Origin: JBEINZ01 sp040377825
Lineage (GTDB): Bacteria; Pseudomonadota; Alphaproteobacteria; Rhizobiales; Ancalomicrobiaceae
NCBI GenBank assembly: GCA_040377825.1
Contig: JBEINZ010000001.1
Location: forward strand, 1 to 53,043
DNA: 53,043 bases
Reading direction: 5' to 3'
Part shown: positions 34,020 through 42,314 of the stretch, piece after piece
How the letters are laid out: the number at the start of each line of letters is the position of its first letter
How positions within the stretch are numbered: position 1 is the first letter of the stretch
Made by a program: the position numbers and the translations under genes
The notes under the pieces: model-generated
The model's input: only the letters and a program-made list of their open reading frames with translations
Told to the model about the DNA's origin: nothing
Databases searched by the model: none

Positions 34020-34229
34020 TTGGGCGGTGATCAGTGTGGCGAGGTTTAGCGTCCTCGCTCGATGCGGCGGCCGACGGTGGGCCCGATTTGCGTGAGGCGT
34101 GCGTGGATGCCCTCGCAGGCCGTTGAACGCCTTGCGAAAAGTCGACGGTCCCGCGATCCGTGCCAAGTCTCGACCACCGCCGCCGTTCGCTTGACAGCCG
34201 AGATCCCCACTCCTTATATGCCCGCCACT

Positions 34230-34306
34230 GGCTGGGTAGCTCAGATGGTTAGAGCGGAGGATTCATAACCCTCAGGTCGGCGGTTCGATCCCGCCCCCCG
34301 CCACCA
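34230..34306 (+). tRNA. tRNA-Met (CAT), elongator type, with an acceptor-stem mismatch
   Basis: A 77-nt cloverleaf can be drawn with the CCA end encoded: D stem GCTC/GAGC, anticodon CAT in the loop TTCATAA, T stem GGCGG/CCGCC with loop TTCGATC. G1-C72 pairing and the absence of the GGG/CCC initiator anticodon stem argue for elongator tRNA-Met. The 5' acceptor strand GGCTGGG pairs with CCCCGCC except at position 4 (U opposite C69), and the anticodon stem has an A31-C39 mismatch. The tRNA-Ile2 alternative (lysidine-modified CAT) is less likely from the acceptor sequence. Confidence 0.85.
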
Positions 34307-34394
34307 GAATTGACGACGAAAAACAATAAGTTAGCGTTTTGTATTCGGCCTTTTCGCCGCACTTTCAGCACCGAAGCCGAAATTGATCCGCGGG

Positions 34395-34535
34395 CAGTCG
34401 CCCGCATGCTTGTGCTAGCAATTTGCTCTTATGGTTCCACATCTTCTCGGCTTGCGTATTGAATAACCGGCAAGTCGGGTTGATCGAGCCATCGGTGCGA
34501 ATGATGCGGACCTCATGGTTGGCGTCGTATCAGGG
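34395..34535 (-). other. Possible decayed coding fragment beside the tRNA
   Basis: In the 247-bp gap 34307-34553, one minus-strand frame is open for about 40 codons between stops and reads DANHEVRIIRTDGSIN and TQAEKMWNHKS, protein-like composition but no start codon or ribosome site. I cannot name a family. It may be debris of an inserted element; chance is not excluded. Confidence 0.25.
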
Positions 34536-34553
34536 AATTTGATTTACAAACGG

Positions 34554-37500
34554 CTACTCAGCCGCGACTGCAACGGGCCCGAAGATTTCCTCGACCAGCA
34601 CCTCCTTCTCGCCGCCGTTGATCTCATAGGTCACCACTTCGTCAACACCTGCACCGAGTAGCGCTTGCGCGAGCGGCTGGGCTATGTGCACGATGCCCTT
34701 ATCCGGTGCATTCTCGCGCTCAGAGATGACGATGTTCATCACCTTATCCCGATCGAGGTATCGCACCCTTATCGTCGGCCCAGGCGTGACGATGAGGCCG
34801 CCATACAGCCCGCGTATGCTCTCGTCGTCTTTACCGACGTCGACGTTTGCCGCGTTACTGGTTGCCGTAGCGATTTGCTCAACCACGGTCGTAGCCTGCT
34901 GGCTAACGCCGAGTTCTCGTCCTACCTCTTCGAACGGCTCGAAAGTTTTGCTTGGATCTGTGATGCTGACGAGAGCTGAAGCGCCAGCATTGTGATTAGA
35001 GGTCCGCTCACCAGTCGGTGCCGGACGAAGCACGCCCGAAGCTGCGAACTCCGGTTGAACGGACTGAACGTGCTCGGTGTCTTCGGTTATACGCCGCTCG
35101 GTTAGCACAGAATTGTTCTCGGCGACGCTAGTTTCAGCGGAGTTGGGCAGATCAAGTTCTTCTTCGAATGGCAAGTCTCCGGCGCCTACGAGCTTACCGC
35201 CTTTGAAACGTCGGTGCTCGGTATAAACGTCCGCCGATGCATCGGACCCGATCGGCGCGATGCCGAGCCGCTCCAGCGTCGTGACGAGGTCGTTCCACCA
35301 AATCTCGGTCTCGGTGTTCCATTGGGAGCCGAAGACGCGCCAGAACACCCAACCGGCGCGCTCAAGCGCCGCTTGGCGGCGCATGTCGTCGTCCCAACGC
35401 TCAGGCCCGTGAAATTTGTCGCCGTCGAGCTCGATAGCGAGGCGACGATCCTCGGCACCTTCTACAACGAGGTCGATCGCATACGGCCCGGCCTCGACCT
35501 GTGAACGAACACGAAAGCCGGCGTCAAGCAGGCGGCGACAGACTTCGCGCTCCAGCCCGGACTGACAGCGATCGAGCACGCCCTTGCCGTCGAGCTTACG
35601 ACCGAAAGGCATAGGCTGGTCAAAGTGTTCGATGACCTTGCGTTTCAGGTCTTCGGCCTTGAGCTGAGAAACGGCGAGCGATCGGACGAGGTAGACGCGG
35701 TCGCGTCCGCGGCTCATGGCGACGTTGAAGCGCTGCGCCATGGGGCGGGCCGTCAACGCGGCCACTTTACCCGCCTGGACCATCGAGAGGAACACGATGT
35801 CACGCTCTTGGCCTTGCATGGTGCGACTGTCACCGCAGATGATCCGGTGCCGCTCTATCGCTTCGTGCCCGATCATTGGGTGGGCAATGAGTGCACGTTC
35901 GATCTGCTCGGCCTGGACCGAGCCAACAAGTGAGATGACGGCGATCGTCCGGTGCCGCATAGCCGGGTCGGCGACGATCTTGGCGATCTCTTCGACGATG
36001 ACGTCTCGCTCCTGTTGGTTCCACTTCGACCGGTATTCGCCGTCGGCGATAAAAATGTCGATCAAGGGCGGGTCGAGACGCTCGGACGCCGTTGGGATAC
36101 GTAGCGGGATCAAGCGGCCGCCATAGAAGCGGGTCGAGAACTGGATGATGGGCGCAACGCAGCGGAAATGCTCGCGCAGCATGACGTGCGACGCCGGGAA
36201 CATCATCGACGCAATGTCGAAGATCGAGGTGTCCTGGTCGATGGCGTTTCGCACGCTGACATGTCGTAGATACTGCGCGCGGAGAGCGTCGATTTGGGCC
36301 TGTGGCATACCAACGGATGACGGGCTTACCTGTTGCTCGTCACCAACGACGAGCCACTTCTTGCCGCGCGCCAGGGCGCCCAAGGCGGTGACGTCGGACT
36401 GAGAGGCCTCGTCGAGCACGACCAAGTCAAATGAGCCAAGCGAGGGCGGAAGCTGCTCGGCAACGCGGAACTCCGGCATAATCCACACCGGCGCGGCGGG
36501 CGCCGCGTCAAGCGCGGCTTCACGGATCTGACGACGCCAGCGGACCGCACTCAGACCGGTCCCAGCGCCCAGCTTCTGCATCGCCGTGGTGAACAGGACC
36601 AAGGCCTGCTTGATCTTGTCGGTGAGGTGCCCCTTGAGGCCCAGAAGAGTACGCTCCCGAATAAGCTTCTCAAAGCGGCGCGCGCGACGAGCCACGAGCT
36701 CGGCCTTACGCGCCGAAAGGGTCGCCGGGTTCTCAAGGCGCAAGATCTCGTGGATGCGGTGGCGTGCGACTGCCCAAGACCAAGCTTTCTGCCAATCCGC
36801 AGGTACAACATCCCCGGGCACGGCGAGCGGATCCGCTAGGCGCTCGGCCCACCCGGGTGCGCCGCACTTCGATAGAAGGGTAAGCGCAGTCGCGAGTTTC
36901 TCCAGGGGCACGGAGCGCGTCTTCAAGCGCTCGAGCTCTCGTGTTAATGCACCGCGTGCCTCGATGATGTCTCGCTCGGCGTAGGTACCTTTGGCGACAG
37001 TTTGGGCGAGGTCGCTGAGGGCGTCGAAGACGGGACCTCGGCCTTGCGCAGCGAACGCCTGCAGCGCCTCCAGCGCGGGGTGAGGTCGATCGGCTTCGTC
37101 CTTGAGATTGGCGCGAAACGCGAAGAGGACTGTCGACAAATCGCCCGATCGAACTGCAGCGTCGACATCGAGGCCGTACGGGAAGAACCGCTTCAGGCCT
37201 TCCCGGATCGCTGGCGCTCTCGCCGCCGCCTCGCAGACTCGCCGGAATTCGTCGGACAGGCGTCGGACCTCGGCCAGGAACTGGAGGGGGTCTTCGGCGA
37301 GTGGCGGTAGGCGGGGCTGCTCCTGCCACTTAGCGAAGAAGTCGTCGTGCTCCAATCGCCAGCGGCGGCAGGCCTTGACGCGTGCCCAATCCTCGGTCGT
37401 TTGCGGAGCAACATCGCCGATCCGGATTTCAGCGAGCGCCTTCTTGACGTCCTGTGCGAAGAGTGCAGCCGCGAATCCGAACGGCTTCTGGCCAGCAGCG

Positions 37501-39836
37501 AGGCGCGCAACGGCCGACTCAAGCTTCTCTGCAGCCTCACCTGATCCGAAGTCGGGGATTGTGAAGACGTGATGCGAGATTCTGTCACGTTCGGCTACTA
37601 GCTCGATGGCGCGGTCGACCCAGTTGCGAAGGGACATACTGCCGGCTCCGACCAGCGCCTCTTCCACCAGTTGCGCGTATAGGTGGCCAGCAGGCGCGGA
37701 TATTTGCGCAATGGCGGCGGAGAATTGGATCAGCGAGGCGTGCTCCTCACGGGCACGCTGCTCGTCTGCGGGGGTATCGACGACGAGCCGCGGGGCGTCG
37801 GTGAAATCCTCGGCGGTGGCCACCTTCCGGCGCGCCTCATGTGCCGTCGCAGCGATCAGTTCGACGGTACGCGGCAATTCCTCCGGTGCCGGGAGCGCGG
37901 AGCGGAGATAAGCGAGATCGCCCCCGAGGTTCGATCGAAGCTCCACGATCTTGTCGACGAGCTCTCCAAGACGCGAACCGGCGACATCCTGGGTCGGTCG
38001 GTCAGTGAACCAGCTATACCGGGCCTCTTCCGCCGAAAGCACCTTAGCGAGGTCCATCGGCAGGTAGTCGGCGCCGCCATAGTGTATCGACCCGAGGTTG
38101 GCTCTCGCAATGTCGCCGAGAGAACTCTCGATCCGGACGATCTCCGCGTCGATGCGGACGATTTCGTCCTGGATCTCCGCGATGCGCCGCTTAATGTCGT
38201 TGCTCTGCGTGGACGAAGCCTCGCCTGCCAGTGCCTGAACGGCCTCCTCCAGCTGCTTCGCGCCTTCGCGGTCCGAGTGCACGACAGCGATCGTCATCGT
38301 GCGTAATTCAGCGGGGAGCTTGTCCTGCACGGCCGCAATTGCCTCGGAGGTGCGCGCCGTTACGAGGACGCGCCGGCCGGTGGCCATGTAGTGGGCGATC
38401 ACGTTGGCGATCGTATGCGTCTTGCCGGTGCCCGGCGGCCCCTTCACGACCGCGATGTCCTCGCGCTCGAGTGTATCGACGATCTGGGCCTGTTCGGCAT
38501 TGAACGGCAGCGGAAAGAAGTACGCCGACTTCTTCGTGGTCGCGGGGCCTGCTTCCGCCCCATAGCCTCCCCCTCCGCCACGGCCAAAACGGTCGTTGCC
38601 ATTTCCTTTGGCGCTCTCGGTTCCGAACTCGCTGCGGTTGAATCCCCATTCGGTCAGGTCAACGCCTGTGTCAGTCTTCTCGTCTGCGGGGGGCCTAACA
38701 AGACCCACGAGCGGCTTCTGCAGCCACTCCTCCGGCGCTTTGCGGATTGCCTCCTCAATACGCCTCAGGTCGTGTTGACGCAGATCGTCCGAGCGCGGGC
38801 GAGCATAGAGCACCCAAGTGCCGTAAACGACGAGTTCGGTCGAAGACTGAGGCAACCTCTCTCCGTCCGGCACCTCGCCCGAAGGCACAAAGCGCGCGGA
38901 TGATGATAGGCGGGTAGCTGCCCCGGCGAGAATGTCCTCGAAGCTCACAACATCATGCGGATTGAGAGGCATGTCAGGATCAGATGACCGCACCTCGACC
39001 TGGTCGGTAAGCGGGCCTTGGGCCCGGTCAGCCTCTACAAGGTTGATCGCACGGAACGGCCGCAGGTTTACGACAGCGGGAAGCGAGCGTGGCCCGATAA
39101 CGAGCGTGCCGCTTTCCTCAAGCAAGAGTTCGCTCGGCTTCTCGATTAATGGCATGTCGATCGGAGCAAGCCCATTCGGCGCCCACTTGGCGATGCCGAT
39201 GCCCCACACGATCTCGGGCACGTTTGTGTCGCCGCCGGACTGTATCATGCTGTGGAGGCGGTAGAGCACTTGATAAAGTGTGATGGTCCGACGCCGTGGG
39301 TGTTCCGCGTCCGCCCACGGCTGCCACACGCGGACCTTCCAATCTTCGAAAAGGGCCTGCCATTCCGGCATCCGCTCAGTGCTGATCACAACATGGACGT
39401 GGGTGTCCGAGATAGGCGGCTCGATGTCGTGGCCATCCTCATCTTGCTCTCGATGCGCCCTTAGCCGGTATGGATAAACATCCGGCTCGTCGACGAACCC
39501 GGCTTCGGCCAAATCCGAGGCTTCTTCGACGGCCACCAGCAGAGTTACGTGCGTATCGAGGAACGGCCCCTTCAGCGGATCATCAAGGTCACCCACGACC
39601 CACCCGTCAAACACGGGATCGCACGCTGGCCCCGCCGTGGGCCGAAGGCGCTCGACCGCGAGCCATGTCTCCTCGCGACCGAAACGTATCCCAGGGAGGC
39701 CAGCGATCTCTTTCTGGTGGAAGAGGCCCAGCCCGTACTCAGCGAGTCGCATGACGGTCTTCTCGCGCGCCTTCAGGAGCTCGGCGGCGAAATGGACGAG
39801 GCCGGACAGGCGTTCACGGTCGGTCGGTTCGGTCAT
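34554..39836 (-). CDS. Giant SF1 helicase with Vsr-like nuclease and GreA-like C-terminal domain
   Basis: A 1760-residue protein. Residues 1-400 are an unrecognised N-terminal region. A Gly/Asn-rich linker (about 412-431) leads to a UPF1-like SF1 helicase: Walker A GPPGTGKT at about 467, a helical insertion of ~600 residues, Walker B VVLDEASQSD near 1140, GDEQQVSPSSVG after it, and late helicase motifs SRTMQGQERDIVFLS and RFNVAMSRGRD. Next is a Vsr/MTES_1575-type nuclease (about 1420-1530) with Glu in SGLEREV, Asp in AIDLVV and ELDGDKFH. After a variable linker, the last ~75 residues look like the GreA/GreB C-terminal domain (IVHIAQPLAQALLG, VVTYEINGGEKEV). Helicase-plus-Vsr proteins occur among antiphage systems; a defence role is inference. 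It lies alone between tRNA-Met and the sugar operon. Confidence 0.8.
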   Translation of the reverse strand: MTEPTDRERLSGLVHFAAELLKAREKTVMRLAEYGLGLFHQKEIAGLPGIRFGREETWLAVERLRPTAGPACDPVFDGWVVGDLDDPLKGPFLDTHVTLLVAVEEASDLAEAGFVDEPDVYPYRLRAHREQDEDGHDIEPPISDTHVHVVISTERMPEWQALFEDWKVRVWQPWADAEHPRRRTITLYQVLYRLHSMIQSGGDTNVPEIVWGIGIAKWAPNGLAPIDMPLIEKPSELLLEESGTLVIGPRSLPAVVNLRPFRAINLVEADRAQGPLTDQVEVRSSDPDMPLNPHDVVSFEDILAGAATRLSSSARFVPSGEVPDGERLPQSSTELVVYGTWVLYARPRSDDLRQHDLRRIEEAIRKAPEEWLQKPLVGLVRPPADEKTDTGVDLTEWGFNRSEFGTESAKGNGNDRFGRGGGGGYGAEAGPATTKKSAYFFPLPFNAEQAQIVDTLEREDIAVVKGPPGTGKTHTIANVIAHYMATGRRVLVTARTSEAIAAVQDKLPAELRTMTIAVVHSDREGAKQLEEAVQALAGEASSTQSNDIKRRIAEIQDEIVRIDAEIVRIESSLGDIARANLGSIHYGGADYLPMDLAKVLSAEEARYSWFTDRPTQDVAGSRLGELVDKIVELRSNLGGDLAYLRSALPAPEELPRTVELIAATAHEARRKVATAEDFTDAPRLVVDTPADEQRAREEHASLIQFSAAIAQISAPAGHLYAQLVEEALVGAGSMSLRNWVDRAIELVAERDRISHHVFTIPDFGSGEAAEKLESAVARLAAGQKPFGFAAALFAQDVKKALAEIRIGDVAPQTTEDWARVKACRRWRLEHDDFFAKWQEQPRLPPLAEDPLQFLAEVRRLSDEFRRVCEAAARAPAIREGLKRFFPYGLDVDAAVRSGDLSTVLFAFRANLKDEADRPHPALEALQAFAAQGRGPVFDALSDLAQTVAKGTYAERDIIEARGALTRELERLKTRSVPLEKLATALTLLSKCGAPGWAERLADPLAVPGDVVPADWQKAWSWAVARHRIHEILRLENPATLSARKAELVARRARRFEKLIRERTLLGLKGHLTDKIKQALVLFTTAMQKLGAGTGLSAVRWRRQIREAALDAAPAAPVWIMPEFRVAEQLPPSLGSFDLVVLDEASQSDVTALGALARGKKWLVVGDEQQVSPSSVGMPQAQIDALRAQYLRHVSVRNAIDQDTSIFDIASMMFPASHVMLREHFRCVAPIIQFSTRFYGGRLIPLRIPTASERLDPPLIDIFIADGEYRSKWNQQERDVIVEEIAKIVADPAMRHRTIAVISLVGSVQAEQIERALIAHPMIGHEAIERHRIICGDSRTMQGQERDIVFLSMVQAGKVAALTARPMAQRFNVAMSRGRDRVYLVRSLAVSQLKAEDLKRKVIEHFDQPMPFGRKLDGKGVLDRCQSGLEREVCRRLLDAGFRVRSQVEAGPYAIDLVVEGAEDRRLAIELDGDKFHGPERWDDDMRRQAALERAGWVFWRVFGSQWNTETEIWWNDLVTTLERLGIAPIGSDASADVYTEHRRFKGGKLVGAGDLPFEEELDLPNSAETSVAENNSVLTERRITEDTEHVQSVQPEFAASGVLRPAPTGERTSNHNAGASALVSITDPSKTFEPFEEVGRELGVSQQATTVVEQIATATSNAANVDVGKDDESIRGLYGGLIVTPGPTIRVRYLDRDKVMNIVISERENAPDKGIVHIAQPLAQALLGAGVDEVVTYEINGGEKEVLVEEIFGPVAVAAE

Positions 39837-39919
39837 CAACTTGGCTCAGTGAAACGACAAAGGAACGAATTATCAGGTATCATAAGTTGAGGCGTAGCTA
39901 TAGATCTGTGATCTGCTAG

Positions 39920-41203
39920 TTAGCTTTTCATCCATGTGTGCCACCCCCTCCGCGCAATCAACGCGCTCCCGTGTGCTGCTTCCTCCGAGATCGGGGCCAA
40001 GAACGGCACCCCGAGGCGCATCTGACGTAACTGCGTCCAGGCCGGGTTGCGGGCGCCGCCGCCGACGGATCGGAGCGAGCGGAGCGGCGGGCCGCCGAGG
40101 TTGTGGAGGCGGGTGAAGCCGAGCGCCTCGATCGCGGCGATGCCTTCTAGGAGCCCTTGTAGGAAGACCGAAGGCTCCGCCGGCCTCGGCTCCAGGCGCG
40201 GCAACAGGGCGGGATCGTTGATGGGGAAGCGTTCGCCCGGGCGGGTTAGGGGATAGTAGTCGAGCCCGGTTGGCTTCGTCGGATCAAGCTTTGACTCAAG
40301 CGCGGCCATGTCGCCCACACTGAAATGGGCCAACAGCACGTTGCCGCCGGTGTTGGAGGCGCCGCCGGCCAGCCATCGATCGACGATCCGGTGGCTGTAG
40401 ATGCCGAAGGCCGGGGCGAAGATCGGCGTGTCGGACAGCAGTTTCAACGTCAAGGTCGTGCCGAGCGCGGTGACGCCGTCGCCGATCGCGTCGGCCCCGG
40501 TCGCCAGGAACGATGCGCAGCCGTCCGTCGTGCCCGCGACGATCATGGCTTGGTTCGGCAGGCCAAAGGCGCGCGCGATCTCGGGCGCGACCGTCGCGAG
40601 CGGGCCGCCGACCGGCTTCACATCGGGCAGGAGGCCGAGATCCATGCCTGTTTTGCCGATCCATTCGGGCCAACAGCGCGCAACCGGGTCGTAGCCGGTC
40701 TTCAAGGCGTTGTTTTCGTCGCTGAAATCGTACCGTCCGCTCAACCGGCCAACGATCCAGTCCGCCTGATGAATGACGCGGCTTAGGCCCTTGATTGATT
40801 GGAAGGTTATCGCCTTGGCGAGCCCCGAGGTCGCGCCATGCGCCGCGCTCGTTGCCGGCGCGATGCGCACGATCTTCTCGATCACGGCGCCATCTTCCAC
40901 GGGATCGTTATACATCAGTGGGCGAGCGAGGGGGGTGCCGTCGGAATCAACGGGCAGCATCGTGCCCGACGTGCCGTCGACGGCAATCGCGACGACGCGC
41001 GCGAGATCGACGTTCTTGCCCAACGCGCCGAGCGCGGTCTCAACAGCGGCCCACCAGATGTTCGGGTCGCGGTGATCGGAGCCCATGATGTCGAGCCGGC
41101 ATCCGCCGCGCGCCCGCTCGGCCCCGTCCTCGTCAATCGCGACGGCGCGCGCGCCGGAGGTGCCGAGATCCAGCCCGATAAACAGCGGGCCGGCCGTTTT
41201 CAA
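39920..41203 (-). CDS. FGGY carbohydrate kinase, D-ribulokinase type
   Basis: A 427-residue sugar kinase, shorter than the ~500 residues of most FGGY enzymes. Seen: N-terminal phosphate loop GLDLGTSGARAVAID, VAIAVDGTSGTMLPVD, GGASNTGGNVLLAHF, LDYYPLTRPGERFPIND and SVGGGARNPAWTQLR. This compact pattern matches the D-ribulose kinase group known from cyanobacteria and plants rather than classic xylulokinase. Product would be D-ribulose 5-phosphate. Its ATG overlaps the stop codon of the aldolase gene (ATGA), so it is the coupled last gene of the operon. Substrate assignment rests on family resemblance. Confidence 0.78.
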   Translation of the reverse strand: MKTAGPLFIGLDLGTSGARAVAIDEDGAERARGGCRLDIMGSDHRDPNIWWAAVETALGALGKNVDLARVVAIAVDGTSGTMLPVDSDGTPLARPLMYNDPVEDGAVIEKIVRIAPATSAAHGATSGLAKAITFQSIKGLSRVIHQADWIVGRLSGRYDFSDENNALKTGYDPVARCWPEWIGKTGMDLGLLPDVKPVGGPLATVAPEIARAFGLPNQAMIVAGTTDGCASFLATGADAIGDGVTALGTTLTLKLLSDTPIFAPAFGIYSHRIVDRWLAGGASNTGGNVLLAHFSVGDMAALESKLDPTKPTGLDYYPLTRPGERFPINDPALLPRLEPRPAEPSVFLQGLLEGIAAIEALGFTRLHNLGGPPLRSLRSVGGGARNPAWTQLRQMRLGVPFLAPISEEAAHGSALIARRGWHTWMKS

Positions 41204-42252
41204 TGCGCCGTCTCCCGCCGATCAAGGGACCGGCGATATCTAGACGCCTCCCAGCCGAGCAGTTCGGCTTCTTGCTCGGCGGTGAGATACGTCAGCGTTG
41301 CATCCGGTGGCACGCGGGCGGTGACCAGCGACAGGCATTGCGCCAGCGGCTCGACGCCTGGGCTGGCGTCCGCATGGATCAGCACGCCCTTGCCGGGGAA
41401 AAGGATCGCCGGCGGTAAGGGTTGCCCCTTGTCGAGCACCGCGGCAGCGACATCGGCGGCCGTGTCACCCGGGCCGGCGATCACGGCGGTCCCGCCAAGA
41501 TAGACCACCTGATCCGGATAGAGACTGCCGGCGGCGGCGATACGGCAGCTCACGGGGTCGCAGGCGACCGTATGACTATCGTCGACGGTGGGAAGTCGAT
41601 AGGCGGCTCCACGAGCGAGCGTGTTCAAGGTGTCGAGGTCGGCGGCTGGGGCTTGGCGCGGGGCCCGCCGGAGTTGGCGACAAACACGCTCAAGCAATTG
41701 CTCGGCCTCCGCGACACTGTCCGCACCGACGACGAGGCCGTGATTGCGCAGGACCAGAACGTTGGTTTGCGCTCCCATTTCCGCGCTGATCGCCCACGCA
41801 AGCGGCAGTCCCGGCCGGACATAGGGCACCAGCGCCCAATCCACGCCCGAAAGGCGTTCCTCAAGCACCGCGCGCGCATCGGCGCGGATCGCGATCGAAA
41901 TCGTGTCCACGCAATGAACATGGATCACCACGCGCTGCGGCATCAGGGCGTGAACCACGGTTTCGATCGAAGGCCTGAGGCCCGGCGTGGCGAACTCGGG
42001 CAGTGTGAATTCTGCCGGCCGGCCGGCGGCCTCGTCGCCACTGTTCAACGCGCGCAGCATGGCAGGCAGATCGACGGGAACCATGACCTCCTGATCCATC
42101 GCGCGGGCAAGATAGAGGTCCGACGCCTTGACCCACATGACGTTGCCAAGCTTCAACGAGGTGTTTCCGCCCGCCGCCTGAACGAGGTGTGGGTCCCTGC
42201 CAAGGCGAGCGGATACGCGCCGCAAATCCGCCAGTTCGTCGCTGCCGCTCAT
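41200..42252 (-). CDS. Class II aldolase/adducin family protein
   Basis: A 350-residue protein with an N-terminal class II aldolase domain. Seen: AAGGNTSLK (phosphate loop) and VMWVKASDLYLARA near the start, Zn-ligand histidines in VVIHVHCVD with the preceding His in SIETVVHAL, and a third His in VLRNHGLVVG. The C-terminal ~120 residues resemble the second half of RhaD-type proteins. Members cleave ketose or aldonate phosphates into DHAP or pyruvate-level fragments. Here it could split the ketose phosphate produced by the GlpD/EryB-like enzyme, but no substrate is proven. It overlaps the kinase gene downstream by 4 bp and lies 62 bp from the dehydrogenase upstream. Confidence 0.8.
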   Translation of the reverse strand: MSGSDELADLRRVSARLGRDPHLVQAAGGNTSLKLGNVMWVKASDLYLARAMDQEVMVPVDLPAMLRALNSGDEAAGRPAEFTLPEFATPGLRPSIETVVHALMPQRVVIHVHCVDTISIAIRADARAVLEERLSGVDWALVPYVRPGLPLAWAISAEMGAQTNVLVLRNHGLVVGADSVAEAEQLLERVCRQLRRAPRQAPAADLDTLNTLARGAAYRLPTVDDSHTVACDPVSCRIAAAGSLYPDQVVYLGGTAVIAGPGDTAADVAAAVLDKGQPLPPAILFPGKGVLIHADASPGVEPLAQCLSLVTARVPPDATLTYLTAEQEAELLGWEASRYRRSLDRRETAH

Positions 42253-42314
42253 GGTGTCATAAACTCCTGCGCCTGCGTGATCCAGCGGAAGCGATTCAGT
42301 AAAATTTCACTAGT

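Noticed and set aside
34230..34306. Initiator tRNA-fMet
   Set aside because: It has a G1-C72 pair and no three G-C pairs at the anticodon stem end, so it fits elongator tRNA-Met better.
34554..39836. Assignment of the helicase protein to a known helicase-DUF4011-Vsr defence family
   Set aside because: Only the helicase and nuclease parts match; no DUF4011 signature is visible at the N-terminus and a GreA-like domain is added, so I left the name open.
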